A DNA stretch of 64,000 nucleotides. Source: Lachnospiraceae bacterium (lineage in GTDB: Bacteria > Bacillota > Clostridia > Lachnospirales > Lachnospiraceae). The notes beneath the pieces were generated by a model. It was not told where the DNA came from. It worked only from the letters and a program-made list of their open reading frames with translations, and did not search any database. This document shows, piece after piece, positions 51,384 to 60,529 of this stretch (position 1 is the stretch's first letter; each line of letters opens with the position of its first letter). The position numbers were made by a program, and so were the translations under genes. The stretch is from positions 1 through 64,000 of the forward strand of contig CAJTFL010000012.1 in NCBI GenBank assembly GCA_910575565.1, written 5' to 3'.

Positions 51384-52610
51384 CTACTTCACAAACACCC
51401 GCATAAAGTTTTTCTTCCCCCGTTTTACCACCTTGCCCTCACCGGCAAAGTCCTCCCGGGAATACGTCTGCTTTACATCCTTCACCGAAACGCCGTCCAC
51501 AGAAACGCCGCCCTGCTCCACATTTCTCCTGGCTTCGGAACGGCTTCCTGCAAGGCCGGAAGAGGTCAGCACCCCAAGGATATCCATAAGGCCGTCCCTA
51601 AAATCCTCATCCTTTAATTCATGGCTTGGCATATGGGTGGCGTCGCCGCCTCCTGCAAACAGAGCCTTCGACGCTTCCTTGGCTTTCCCGGCCTCTTCCT
51701 CCCCGTGAACCAGGGCCGTAAGCTCGTAAGCCAGGATTTCCTTGGCCTGGTTTAGCTGGCTTCCTTCCCAGCTGTCCATCTCGTCAATCTGCTCCAACGG
51801 CAGGAAGGTCAGCATCCTAAGGCACTTTAACACATCCGCGTCGGCCACATTGCGCCAGTACTGGTAAAACTCAAAGGGCGAGGTCTTCTCCGGATCAAGC
51901 CACACTGCGCCGGACTGGGTTTTCCCCATCTTCTTCCCCTCGGAATTTAACAGCAGCGTAATGGTCATGGCATGGGCGTCCTTTCCCAGCTTCCTGCGGA
52001 TAAGCTCCGTGCCGCCTAACATATTGCTCCACTGGTCATCCCCGCCAAACTGCATATTGCAGCCGTAGCGCTTAAACAGCTCATAGAAATCGTAGCTTTG
52101 CATAATCATATAGTTGAATTCCAAAAAGCTTAAGCCCTTCTCCATGCGCTGCTTATAGCATTCCGCCGTCAGCATCCGGTTTACGGAAAAATGAGGGCCG
52201 ATATCCCGAAGCACGTCAATGTAATTCAGATCCATAAGCCAGTCCGCATTATTCACCATCAGGGCGCGCCCTTCGGAAAAATCGATAAAGCGGCTCATCT
52301 GCTTTTTAAAGCACTCCACATTATGCCGGATGGTTTCCGTGGTCATCATCTGGCGCATATCGGAGCGCCCCGACGGATCCCCGATCATAGCCGTGCCGCC
52401 GCCTAAAAGGGCGATAGGCTTATTTCCCGCCATCTGCAGCCGCTTCATCAGGCACAGCGCCATAAAATGCCCTACGTGAAGGCTGTCAGCTGTAGGGTCA
52501 AAGCCGATATAAAACACGGCCTTCCCTTCATTTACCATTTTTTTAATCTCTTCTTCATTCGTCACCTGGGCAATCAGCCCCCTGGCAACCAGTTCTTCAT
52601 AAACTTGCAT
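51384..52610 (-). CDS. tyrS: Tyrosyl-tRNA synthetase
   Basis: Charges tRNA-Tyr. The ATG at 52610 follows AAAGGAG; the longer frame to 52685 runs into the leader. Class I motifs HVGHF (HIGH-like, in DPTADSLHVGHFMALC) and KMGKTQSG (KMSKS-like) are present, plus a C-terminal S4 RNA-binding domain. The product is 408 residues. Expression is controlled by the T-box leader. Confidence 0.97.
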   Translation of the reverse strand: MQVYEELVARGLIAQVTNEEEIKKMVNEGKAVFYIGFDPTADSLHVGHFMALCLMKRLQMAGNKPIALLGGGTAMIGDPSGRSDMRQMMTTETIRHNVECFKKQMSRFIDFSEGRALMVNNADWLMDLNYIDVLRDIGPHFSVNRMLTAECYKQRMEKGLSFLEFNYMIMQSYDFYELFKRYGCNMQFGGDDQWSNMLGGTELIRRKLGKDAHAMTITLLLNSEGKKMGKTQSGAVWLDPEKTSPFEFYQYWRNVADADVLKCLRMLTFLPLEQIDEMDSWEGSQLNQAKEILAYELTALVHGEEEAGKAKEASKALFAGGGDATHMPSHELKDEDFRDGLMDILGVLTSSGLAGSRSEARRNVEQGGVSVDGVSVKDVKQTYSREDFAGEGKVVKRGKKNFMRVFVK

Positions 52611-52758
52611 GATCGCTATTCTCCTTTCTGCGATAAAAGCGTGCGCCCCCGGCACACTCGCGCCGAAGCGCGGTTGCGGCAGCAACCATTTTCCTCATGT
52701 GCGCAGCGCCCATCCCCCGGAAGGTTCTGTATCATAGGACACACTTTCCTAATGATGC

Positions 52759-53049
52759 AAAAAGCCCCGCCCTCCACTTGTGAAAATGAAGGACGAGGCA
52801 TACCCCGCGTTACCACCTTACGTTCATAAACAGCTCACGCTGCCTACCTTATCAAGTACCAAATTATGATACTTTAGCACGATAACGGGTGCAGGAAACC
52901 GTCACAGCCTACTGGCCAAACTTGGATTTCGGTGTGAAGCTCAAAGATGTATTCATGCCCTGCTTTCCACGCGCCTCTCATCACCCGGCTGCTTTCTGTG
53001 TGCTTTTGCATGGCACTACTTGTTCTTATCATCGCTTGCTTTAAAATTA
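52759..53049 (-). promoter_or_regulatory. T-box riboswitch of tyrS
   Basis: The minus strand carries the T-box sequence AAGGTGGTAACGCGGGG (52819-52803), which pairs the uncharged tRNA acceptor. It is followed by a terminator hairpin with a T-run (52799-52759). Further upstream in stem I is GAATACATC with a TAC (Tyr) specifier at 52951-52949. Uncharged tRNA-Tyr should stabilise the antiterminator and allow tyrS reading. Confidence 0.93.
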
Positions 53050-53055
53050 ATCCTC

Positions 53056-53084
53056 ATTATATAGAAGAGCGGGGAAGTTGTCAA
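53056..53084 (-). promoter_or_regulatory. Promoter of the tyrS T-box transcript
   Basis: TTGACA (53084-53079), 17 bases, TATAAT (53061-53056) on the minus strand: a full consensus promoter just after the CobW gene stop, giving a start near 53049. Confidence 0.88.
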
Positions 53085-53093
53085 GAGATAATC

Positions 53094-54134
53094 TCACGGT
53101 TTCTGGTAAGGATTCAAGTTAATCTCCGAAATTTCCGGCGCGGAACCCAGGATATTCTGGAACGCCACCAGGGAATCCATCAGCTGCCGCGGCTCCAAAT
53201 CCTTCATGATAAAGACAATCTGGGAATTCTTCTCCTCCCCGTTCCAGCCTGCAAGGTGGCTGGGAGGATGGATAATATGCTGCACCCCATTGATCACAAT
53301 CGGCCCCTCATCCCCCACATCCACCATGCCCTTGATCCGCATCATCTTCTCCCCGTGGGCATACAAAAGCATACTCATCCACAGGCCAAAGGCCGTCCAG
53401 TCTAACGGCTCATAAAATTTAATGGACATGGAACGCACGCCCCGGTCATGCTCCCCCGCGCCTTTGGGATAGCCCTTCATCTGCTTAAGCCTTGCCATAC
53501 GGCTGCTTATCTGCCCCCGGCTCCCGGCAAGGACGGCCTCCGGATCCACCCTGCCCTTAGCAGCCTCCATAATCACTGCCGCCGGGTTAAGCTGCCAAAG
53601 CCTTTGGCGCATCTTTTCCACCATCTGCCTGTCTGCGATATCCGTTTTGGTGATCATCACCGTATCGGCGCTGACAATCTGCTTAACCGATTCCGGGTTA
53701 TTCCTTAAATGCAGCTCCCCGTTTGCCGCATCCAGGCAGCAGATCACCCCGTCCACAAAGTAGCGGTTGGTCAGGAGGGGATCCATCAGGATGGAAAACA
53801 GGATCGGCGCAGGATCCGCAAGGCCTGTCGTCTCGATCACCACCCGATCCAGCTTAATCTCGCCCCGCTCCGACTCATTTAAGATGGACTTTAATTCGTT
53901 CACCAGATCCTCCCGCATATTACAGCAGATGCAGCCTCCCCCTAAGAGCCTGGTTTTCTCTTCAATCCTGCGGATCAGGCGGTGATCCAAGCCTGCCTGC
54001 CCGTATTCATTGATAATCACCGCCGTGTTGGCAAACCGCTCATCTTTAAGCACATTGGACAAAAGGGTCGTTTTCCCGCTGCCCAAAAATCCTGTCACTA
54101 CCGTAATCGGATGCCGGTTATCCCCCTCAATCAT
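53094..54134 (-). CDS. CobW-family GTP-binding metal chaperone
   Basis: A 346-residue G3E GTPase. Walker A GFLGSGKTTLL at 15-25, the metal-binding CxCC motif GGGCICCNMREDL, switch/Walker B VIETTGLADPAP, and TKTD. Such proteins deliver Zn2+ or other metals to target enzymes. Its start overlaps the stop of the 133-residue gene upstream as ATGA. The target is unknown; both proteins carry Cys pairs. Confidence 0.9.
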   Translation of the reverse strand: MIEGDNRHPITVVTGFLGSGKTTLLSNVLKDERFANTAVIINEYGQAGLDHRLIRRIEEKTRLLGGGCICCNMREDLVNELKSILNESERGEIKLDRVVIETTGLADPAPILFSILMDPLLTNRYFVDGVICCLDAANGELHLRNNPESVKQIVSADTVMITKTDIADRQMVEKMRQRLWQLNPAAVIMEAAKGRVDPEAVLAGSRGQISSRMARLKQMKGYPKGAGEHDRGVRSMSIKFYEPLDWTAFGLWMSMLLYAHGEKMMRIKGMVDVGDEGPIVINGVQHIIHPPSHLAGWNGEEKNSQIVFIMKDLEPRQLMDSLVAFQNILGSAPEISEINLNPYQKP

Positions 54135-54532
54135 CCTGCCCCCGTCCTTTCTTTAAGAAACACCAAAAAAGCAGGCTCCAGGGGATCCAGCTCCTTATAA
54201 GCCATTTCCGAAGCAGCCTTCCACATACTGCCAAGATCGTAGATCACCTTGCTTGCCCCCTTCCTGTCGTAAAGCATATACCGGCTTCCATTCCACTCCT
54301 TTACGGTCAGGCCGTAATAGCCAAGGATCTTATTGGCGATAGCCACCCTTCGCAGCCTAAGCCGCATCCGCTCACGCTGGCGCTCCCCGGCCACAATCCT
54401 TGTCCGGCTCCTGTAATTTTTGTCATGCACCGGCTGATCCGTCCAGTGGACGGTCATAATCATCTCCCCGCACAGTACGCACACCCTCATCCACATCCTT
54501 TCCCCGCTAAAGCCTGCAAAGGGCTGCCGCAA
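54131..54532 (-). CDS. Small protein with a CxxC motif, coupled to the CobW gene
   Basis: A 133-residue protein, perhaps starting at a later ATG (codon 13 or 15). The motif MRVCVLCGEMIMTVHW is followed by a strongly basic segment (RERMRLRLRRVAIANKILG) and GLTVKEWNGSRYMLYDRKGA. It overlaps the CobW gene by 4 bases. I do not recognise a family; a metal- or RNA-binding partner of the CobW protein is possible (inference). Confidence 0.7.
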   Translation of the reverse strand: MRQPFAGFSGERMWMRVCVLCGEMIMTVHWTDQPVHDKNYRSRTRIVAGERQRERMRLRLRRVAIANKILGYYGLTVKEWNGSRYMLYDRKGASKVIYDLGSMWKAASEMAYKELDPLEPAFLVFLKERTGAG

Positions 54533-54652
54533 AACCTTATCCGGTTCTGCAGCAAGCCCTGCACAATCATCTGTTTACGCAAAAATCTGCTGTCCGTTCA
54601 GCCGAGCCCATTGGCAAAAACGCACTTACCACGCTCCCGGCTGCTTACGCGG

Positions 54653-55534
54653 CTATTTTTTCGGAAACCGCTTAAGGAACTCGTCCGCCATCTCATCCAG
54701 CGTGCACCACCGGATGCCTTCATGCTGATTGATATGGTCGATTAAATGCTGATGGCAGTTTAAGCTCTTCATCCTGCCGGATACATCCGGATGGATGGTC
54801 ATGGGGAATACGGCGAAATCATAGTTTTCATAAACGTAATCAAAGGAATCTTCCCACATCTCGAAAATATCCTTGGGATTATGGAAGCCGAAGCTGTTGG
54901 CCGATTTCTTGATAAACATCAGCGGCGGAAGGTCATCCAGATCCCAGTTTGCCGGAATCTCCACCAAATCCGTCTCCTCCCCCCGAACCAAAGGCTTCAT
55001 CCACGTATCCGCCGGCGCGGAGTAATCAATCTTGCTCCAGCTGTCGCCTATGCGCACGTAATACGGCATACAGTCATGGTGCATCAGGGAATGGTCATAC
55101 TTGATCCCGTATTTCTTTAACAGCTTGTCCGTCACATTGGAGAACTCCCACCAAGGAGCCACGTACCCGGTAGGGCCTTTCCCGGTCAGCTTGGTAATCA
55201 GCTCAACGCTCTTTACCAGAATGTCCTCTTCCTGCTGGGGCGTCATGGCAATGGGGTTTTCATGGGAATAGCCGTGGGCGCCAACTTCATGTCCTGCCTC
55301 CACAATCATCTTCATCTGCTCCGGGAAGGTTTCAATGGAATGGCCCGGGGCAAACCAGGTCGCCTTAATGTTATTCTTCGCGAACAGCTTCAGCAGGCGG
55401 GGGATGCCTACCTCACCGGCAAAAAGTCCCCTGGAAATATCATCCGGGGAATCCTCCCCGCCATAAGAACCAAGCCAACCGGCAACTGCATCGATATCCA
55501 CACCGTAACCAACTAAAATTTCCTTCTTTGCCAT
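54653..55534 (-). CDS. Polysaccharide deacetylase family protein (PuuE-like)
   Basis: A 293-residue NodB-fold hydrolase. The metal-site pattern [24 protein letters not shown] and PTGYVAPWW, and the C-terminal [11 protein letters not shown], are close to the cytoplasmic PuuE-like group acting on allantoin-type or other amides, rather than to exported peptidoglycan deacetylases; no signal peptide is present. AGGAGG precedes the ATG. A nitrilase lies upstream on the same strand. Confidence 0.88.
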   Translation of the reverse strand: MAKKEILVGYGVDIDAVAGWLGSYGGEDSPDDISRGLFAGEVGIPRLLKLFAKNNIKATWFAPGHSIETFPEQMKMIVEAGHEVGAHGYSHENPIAMTPQQEEDILVKSVELITKLTGKGPTGYVAPWWEFSNVTDKLLKKYGIKYDHSLMHHDCMPYYVRIGDSWSKIDYSAPADTWMKPLVRGEETDLVEIPANWDLDDLPPLMFIKKSANSFGFHNPKDIFEMWEDSFDYVYENYDFAVFPMTIHPDVSGRMKSLNCHQHLIDHINQHEGIRWCTLDEMADEFLKRFPKK

Positions 55535-55707
55535 TTTAACTACCTCCTGTTTTTATTATCGTTTTTGCTTCTATTAATACCCCTTCTATCCTGGGATAAT
55601 AACCGGTTTTGCCACCATTTGCCATTTAGCCCCTTTGCCCTCTAAATGCTTGCCGTTTCCTGTAAGGCCTATTCCTTAAACGGCCGCAGAAGGCGGGGCA
55701 GCGGCTC

Positions 55708-56505
55708 CTAAAACTTGTCATTATAAAGCCTTTTGTCCATATCCCTTAAATAGGGAATCGCCTCCCGCATACGCCTTACTTCCCCTAAATCAAGCTCGGC
55801 ACACACTACCGTATCCCCATCCGGCCCACAGTCCGCCAGGATGGTTCCATCTGGCGCCACGATGCGGCTTAAGCCGCCAAAGGCCGTATCCTTCTCCTGC
55901 CCGCAGCGGTTGCAGGCCACCACAAAAGCCCCGTTCTCCAGTGCCCGGCTGCGGGAAGCGATATCCCAGACGTAATCCCTGGCCCGGCCAAAGGCTGATG
56001 TGTAAACCAAAATATCGGCTCCTTTCTGCACTTGAATCCTGGCCATTTCCGGGAACCCTATCTCATAGCAGATAAGCATCCCTATCTTCCCAAAGGGCAG
56101 GCTGACAACGCGAATATCCTCCCCCCGGCCAAAGCGCCTGCCTTCATCCCCCCACAGGTGCATTTTACGGTGCTTCCCCAAAACCCCCGAAGGTCCGGCC
56201 ATTACCGCCGTATCATACAGGATTCCTTCCCCTCCGTCCTCGATTACCGCACCTATCAGGTATGCGCCGTATTTTTTTGCAAGGCGGCACATCCAATTTG
56301 TAATACTGCCTGGCACAAGCTCTGCCAAGCCCCTATCCTGCTCCTCCACCCGATATCCCGTGCCAAACAGTTCCGGCAGCACCATAAGCCTGGCTCCTTT
56401 TTCTGCCCCCTGGGCAACCAGCGCTTCTGCCCTGGCCAAATTAGCCTTCCGGTCATTCGTGACACAGTCCATCTGAATCGCTGCTACAATAAGTTTGTCG
56501 GACAT
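55708..56505 (-). CDS. Carbon-nitrogen hydrolase (nitrilase superfamily amidase)
   Basis: A 265-residue amidase with the Glu-Lys-Cys triad E45 (LPELFGTGY), K114 (HRKMHLWGD) and C146 (LICYEIGFPE). Its substrate is an amide or carbamoyl compound. AAAGGAGGAA precedes the ATG. Together with the deacetylase-fold amidohydrolase downstream it suggests breakdown of a nitrogen compound. The nearby sigma-54 activator fits a nitrogen-linked role (inference). Confidence 0.92.
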   Translation of the reverse strand: MSDKLIVAAIQMDCVTNDRKANLARAEALVAQGAEKGARLMVLPELFGTGYRVEEQDRGLAELVPGSITNWMCRLAKKYGAYLIGAVIEDGGEGILYDTAVMAGPSGVLGKHRKMHLWGDEGRRFGRGEDIRVVSLPFGKIGMLICYEIGFPEMARIQVQKGADILVYTSAFGRARDYVWDIASRSRALENGAFVVACNRCGQEKDTAFGGLSRIVAPDGTILADCGPDGDTVVCAELDLGEVRRMREAIPYLRDMDKRLYNDKF

Positions 56506-56767
56506 TAACTTCCTCCTTTTCCGATCCGGGTTCCTTTAGCCTGCTTGCCATATCTTCCACGCCAGCCCTGCCCCCACACCGTATTTGTATCTTTACCAAT
56601 TAATAAGAGCAACTATTGTTCCAAGTTCCTGGAATTACCGGCTAATTTTGCATAGTTTGGCAGTATTCCCTTATTATTGTATAATCTGCCTATTTTTTAC
56701 TCCTATTTTTATGCATATTTTTCTTCACCTTTCCCCCTTAAGCAGGGCGCCTTGCCAAATTTCCGGC

Positions 56768-56808
56768 AAAAAATATGCGCCAATGCATAGCCGCAATGCA
56801 TTGGCGCA
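56768..56808 (-). terminator. Intrinsic terminator of the sigma-54 activator gene
   Basis: TGCGCCAATGCAT and ATGCATTGGCGCA (56776-56788 and 56796-56808) form a perfect 13-bp stem. On the minus strand it is followed by TATTTTTTGCC. The 56.5-56.8 kb gap otherwise appears empty. Confidence 0.92.
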
Positions 56809-56841
56809 CAGTACCATATTCCTTCCTGCCCCAGGCAGATC

Positions 56842-58611
56842 TTAATCCTTCTTTTTCATTTTTCTGCTGATCGTGCTTTGATCCACCCCAAGGGCTTTCG
56901 CTATCTGGGTGGTGGTGGAGTATTTTTCCTTAGCCATTTCCATCAGCAGATCCTCCACCAGCTGATGGGCCTCCTTAAGGGGCATGATTTCCTCCACGCG
57001 GATGGCCGCGCCCCGGCTGCTGCTGGTAATGATCTCCGGCAGATCCTCTACCCCGATAACGCTGCGGGCAGAAAGCACCACCATGCGCTCAATGGTATTT
57101 TGCAGCTCCCGGATATTCCCATCCCATTTATATGCCATAAACACATCCATCACCTCCGGGGAAAAGGACTTATCCATGCGGTATTTCTTATTATACTTAT
57201 CCAAAAATGACAGGGAAAGGGGAAGGATGTCATCCCTCCGCTCCCTTAAGGGCGGGATCTGGATATCCACCACATTCAGCCGGTAATACAGATCCTTTCG
57301 GAAATTCCCCAGCTCAACTTCTTTCAGCAGATCCCGGTTCGTGGCCGCAATCACCCGCACATCCACGGAAATCGGCTTCGTCCCCCCAACCCGCATAAAC
57401 TCATTTTCCTGCAAAACCCGCAAAAACTTAGGCTGGAGGGTGATGGGAATCTCCCCAATTTCATCCAAAAAAAGAGTTCCATTGTTCGCCAGCTCGAAAA
57501 TCCCCGGCTTCCCGCCCTTCTCCGCGCCAGTAAACGCGCCTTTTTCATAGCCGAACAGCTCGGATTCCATCAGGGTAGGCGGTATTGCCCCGCAGTTTAC
57601 CTTAATATAGGGCTTGTCCCTGCGGCTGCTTACTGAATGGATATAATTGGCCAAAACCTCCTTGCCCACCCCGGATTCGCCGGTAATGATCACGGCAATG
57701 TCTGTCTCGCTTACCTTCATGGCCAGGGAAGCCACCTTGCGCATCTGAACGCTGCCAGCGATAAAGGGCACTTCCTGGCACTCTTTCCTGCGTATATCAT
57801 CCAATTCGCGCCGGTAGCCCTCCACCAAAAGCTTCGTCTCCTCCAGCTCCTTGTACAGCTCATTTTCATTAATGATCAGCCGCGACGTATTAATCACACG
57901 GATAATCTCACCCTTCTCATCCTTAATCGGCGTTCCCAGGACAAGCAGCTTTTTCCCAGTGGCCGTAGTCTGTATTGCCTGTACCCGGCGCTTAGACTCC
58001 AGCACCATCCTGGTAATCGAAGGGTAATAAATCCGTTTTTTCTCCAGTTCATATACGCTTTTTCCAATCAGGGACTCCGCCTCCACGCCCCATATGGTTT
58101 TTGAGGCGGAACTGACTTCCAATGTCGTCCCATTCTTGTCTGACGCATAGATCACGTCCCAGTTTGTCTCAAAAAGCTTGTTGATATCTTCATTTAAATG
58201 GCTGTAATTCAGCTCCAGGCTGTCCGCGCCCCCTAAGTCCAGGTAGTGGAAGCGCAGCTGCATTGCACCGGCAGCCTTTCCATTCTCCACAATATTGCTC
58301 TGCAGAACCAACCCGCCCTTTTCCCTGAACATCAGCCGGGTTTCCGCCTCATTATCCAGGATCGCCATAAGGCTCTTTTGCGTATCCGGCTCCACGGCCC
58401 GAACATCCGCGCCGAGCAATGACTGGGACGGGCAGCCGCGGCGCTCGCAGTACTTGCTGTTTGCTAAAACCACACGGCCATCCACGCCGATAACCAAAAC
58501 GTCACAGGGCAGGGCTTCCAGGATGGCTTCCTTAGAAAATTTCCGTTTAACGCCCTCCTTGGCATCCGCAATACTTAAGTTCCCGTTAATCAGCTTATTT
58601 TCCTCCGCCAT
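56842..58611 (-). CDS. Sigma-54-dependent transcriptional activator with PAS domains
   Basis: A 589-residue bacterial enhancer-binding protein. Two N-terminal PAS-like sensory domains (about 28-120 and 140-250; CDVLVIGVDGRVVLANSKYC, TNWDVIYASDKNGTTLEVSS) precede a short coiled coil. The AAA+ domain follows (Walker A GESGVGKEV, sigma-54 loop YEKGAFTGAEKGG, Walker B NNGTLFLDEIGE), then a Fis-type HTH at the end (STTTQIAKALGVDQSTISRK). It lies 22 bases downstream of the DUF1097 gene and so is read from the sigma-54 promoter at 59.15 kb, i.e. is probably part of its own regulon. Confidence 0.95.
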   Translation of the reverse strand: MAEENKLINGNLSIADAKEGVKRKFSKEAILEALPCDVLVIGVDGRVVLANSKYCERRGCPSQSLLGADVRAVEPDTQKSLMAILDNEAETRLMFREKGGLVLQSNIVENGKAAGAMQLRFHYLDLGGADSLELNYSHLNEDINKLFETNWDVIYASDKNGTTLEVSSASKTIWGVEAESLIGKSVYELEKKRIYYPSITRMVLESKRRVQAIQTTATGKKLLVLGTPIKDEKGEIIRVINTSRLIINENELYKELEETKLLVEGYRRELDDIRRKECQEVPFIAGSVQMRKVASLAMKVSETDIAVIITGESGVGKEVLANYIHSVSSRRDKPYIKVNCGAIPPTLMESELFGYEKGAFTGAEKGGKPGIFELANNGTLFLDEIGEIPITLQPKFLRVLQENEFMRVGGTKPISVDVRVIAATNRDLLKEVELGNFRKDLYYRLNVVDIQIPPLRERRDDILPLSLSFLDKYNKKYRMDKSFSPEVMDVFMAYKWDGNIRELQNTIERMVVLSARSVIGVEDLPEIITSSSRGAAIRVEEIMPLKEAHQLVEDLLMEMAKEKYSTTTQIAKALGVDQSTISRKMKKKD

Positions 58612-58633
58612 ATCCTTTTGCCCCTGGCCTTTC

Positions 58634-59083
58634 CTATTTTTCTTCCTTCTTTTCTGACATTTTTTTCGCCAGCATATCTGACAGCCAGCCCAGGGCTATG
58701 CCGCAGGCCAAGCCCACGGCCGTCCCCTTCCAGTCATTCCCCGACGCATAAAACGCGGCATTGCCGATAAATGTGCCGGGGATAAACCCCACAAAGGAAA
58801 ATCTTGCCTGCCAGCACATAATTGCCGCAAACAATACCGTAAAAACAAGGCCTGGGACACCTGGCAGGATGCCGCATAAAAACACGGTAGCCACTCCCCA
58901 GAAAACCCCGCTTAAATTCGAGCAAAAGGCGGATTTCACCCCTTTTCCTCCCCCGCCTGCGGCAAAGTAACTGGCCCACCCCAAAAAACCTGCAAAGCCG
59001 ATCATCCCGGCCACCCCGCTGAGGTAAACCCACGCCCCCGCTAAAAGACTTACGGTAATTCCTACTGCCAATAAGTAACCCAT
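58634..59083 (-). CDS. DUF1097 family membrane protein
   Basis: A 149-residue protein with about five membrane segments and the small-residue-rich pattern GFLGWASYFAAGGGGKGVKS and FGVGFIPGTFIGNAAFYASG-like loop (FVGFIPGTFIGNAAFYA). DUF1097 proteins are often linked to amine or amino-acid transport. A near-consensus sigma-54 promoter lies 65 bases upstream, and the activator gene follows. Confidence 0.88.
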   Translation of the reverse strand: MGYLLAVGITVSLLAGAWVYLSGVAGMIGFAGFLGWASYFAAGGGGKGVKSAFCSNLSGVFWGVATVFLCGILPGVPGLVFTVLFAAIMCWQARFSFVGFIPGTFIGNAAFYASGNDWKGTAVGLACGIALGWLSDMLAKKMSEKKEEK

Positions 59084-59147
59084 ACTCTACGCTCCTTTCA
59101 GTAATCGCACTAGACCACCGGATCAAACTGCTTACTGAAAGTATATA

Positions 59148-59162
59148 GCAATTTTTGTGCCA
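59148..59162 (-). promoter_or_regulatory. Sigma-54 promoter of DUF1097 and the activator gene
   Basis: The minus strand reads TGGCAC-AAAAA-TTGC (59162-59148), an exact -24/-12 match with correct 5-base spacing. The expected start is near 59136, about 50 bases before the DUF1097 ATG. A GGTCAAAAGG palindrome lies just upstream (59167-59206). Confidence 0.85.
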
Positions 59163-59166
59163 ATGT

Positions 59167-59206
59167 CATGATGTCGGGGTCAAAAGGTCTTTTGGCCCCA
59201 TGATGC
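59167..59206. repeat. Palindromic GGTCAAAAGG repeat, short form
   Basis: CATGATGTCGGGGTCAAAAG and CTTTTGGCCCCATGATG form an imperfect stem with a two-base loop. It lies between the SIR2 stop and the sigma-54 promoter, at about -30 to -70 from the DUF1097 start site. Confidence 0.75.
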
Positions 59207-59228
59207 ACGGGGTTCACGGCAGCATCGG

Positions 59229-60071
59229 TCAGCGCAGCATTTCCAGCACCGCATACGTTTTTCGCCCCAGCTCCTCCGACAGGGGAACCTCCCCTGCCCG
59301 CTCATCCACCTCCTTGGGAAGGCGGTATAGATCGATCACTTCCAGCCCTTTCCCTTCATAATATTTCCGCAGATAATCCTTCCCAGCATGGAAACTGCTG
59401 GACAAAAAGTAATTCTTATGCATCTCCTGTTTTACCTGCATCTCCTTTGCAATGTAGTCAATCCAGGTGACAAAAGTTTTTAGATTATAATCGTTTAAGG
59501 AATAGCCTACGAACAAAAACACATGGTCAATCAGCAGTGACTTTAAGAAGGTTTCCATTAGCCGGTGGGTTTCCCCGTACTGCAGGTAATCATCCTCCTT
59601 AAACACCAGCTTCCCAGGATTTTTAATGTCGCCGTGGAGTTTAAGCAAATAGTGGGCAGACATCCCGGTTAACAAATCCTTATCCTCCCGGATCACCTGG
59701 TATCCCTTGGCCGCCTGATCCATCAGCGTATCGAAATTCGTGGTGACGATATGCTTCGGATGGAGAGAAACGATAAGCCAGTTTAAGGGATTGGGGCAGA
59801 TGTTTTCCGGAATCATGGATTTAATCAGGGAATAGTAAGCCTCATGGCCTTCGCTTTCATCCATGCAGTAATAGTACTGGGGAATCCGGATATATTCCTC
59901 CGTGGCCAGCCGCCCTTCCATAGGATAGCCAATCTGTTCCGCAAATGCCTGCACCATCTGCCCCCAGGTAGGGAGCCCGGAATTTTTAGACACCCCGGCT
60001 CCCACAAAAATCACCAGCTTCCTGCGGGCCAAGGCAGCTGAAAGATCATTAATCATCTCGTAAAAATCCAT
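59229..60071 (-). CDS. SIR2-family protein (SIR2_2-type, stand-alone)
   Basis: A 280-residue protein from the ATG at 60071 (AAAGGAGG at 6 bases). NAD-binding motifs: IFVGAGVSKNSGLPTWGQMV, TTNFDTLMDQ and LKLHGD. These match the SIR2 fold used in many phage-defence NADases as well as in deacetylases. No zinc-binding Cys quartet of true sirtuins is visible. No separate effector or sensor gene is adjacent; the C-terminal third (about 200-280) is unassigned. It lies between the two sigma-54 promoters. A defence role is possible but unproven. Confidence 0.82.
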   Translation of the reverse strand: MDFYEMINDLSAALARRKLVIFVGAGVSKNSGLPTWGQMVQAFAEQIGYPMEGRLATEEYIRIPQYYYCMDESEGHEAYYSLIKSMIPENICPNPLNWLIVSLHPKHIVTTNFDTLMDQAAKGYQVIREDKDLLTGMSAHYLLKLHGDIKNPGKLVFKEDDYLQYGETHRLMETFLKSLLIDHVFLFVGYSLNDYNLKTFVTWIDYIAKEMQVKQEMHKNYFLSSSFHAGKDYLRKYYEGKGLEVIDLYRLPKEVDERAGEVPLSEELGRKTYAVLEMLR

Positions 60072-60249
60072 GGCAGCCTCCTTTTCGTATGATAAAGCTA
60101 TGATAACATATCCGAGATACCACTTCAAGGACGCTGCGCACCAAGCACCATGCACAAATGCATAATCCCTCTTCCATCCTATGCTTTCCCGCACAACGTC
60201 AGGGTTAAAAATTTCCCATCCGCTTCCTGGGAGCACGGGCTAAAGCGTC

Positions 60250-60274
60250 ATTTTTCCATTCAGCCTGGAAAAAT
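60250..60274 (+). promoter_or_regulatory. Candidate upstream activator site for the AspT-like gene
   Basis: The perfect inverted repeat ATTTTTCCA-7 bases-TGGAAAAAT lies about 70-95 bases upstream of the sigma-54 promoter at 60345. A further half (CCTGGAATTTACGGAAAAT) follows. This is where an enhancer-binding protein would be expected; the match to the specific activator is not tested. Confidence 0.45.
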
Positions 60275-60344
60275 GCCTGGAATTTACGGAAAATCCCGGT
60301 CAAAAAACATCCGCAAACGTCCAAGCCGCCTGGAAAACAGAATT

Positions 60345-60359
60345 TGGCACAAGATTTGC
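60345..60359 (+). promoter_or_regulatory. Sigma-54 promoter of the AspT-like gene
   Basis: TGGCAC-AAGAT-TTGC on the plus strand, a full -24/-12 match. The start would be near 60371; the ATG is at 60530. The 160-base leader contains a GGTCAAAAGG-type palindrome (60442-60490). Confidence 0.85.
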
Positions 60360-60441
60360 TGTTAATTTTAAGTAACGAGCCAATTTGCAAGGCTTCCATC
60401 CGCAAAGGCCGCTGGATGCAGAAACTGGTTTAAACCTATAA

Positions 60442-60490
60442 AATGATGATGCAGTTCAAAAGGCTTCTGCCCTTTTGGCCCTGAAGTCAT
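60442..60490. repeat. Palindromic GGTCAAAAGG repeat, diverged copy
   Basis: ATGATGATGCAGTTCAAAAG and CTTTTGGCCCTGAAGTCAT form an imperfect stem. It lies in the leader of the AspT-like gene and is the most diverged copy seen. Confidence 0.6.
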
Positions 60491-60529
60491 AAAATTCCAA
60501 ACTATAATTTAAAGAAAGAGGGAAAAATC

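Noticed and set aside
56506-56560. Sigma-54 promoter before the nitrilase gene
   Set aside because: TGGCAAGCAGGCTA on the minus strand has a -24-like half but no TTGC at the right distance.
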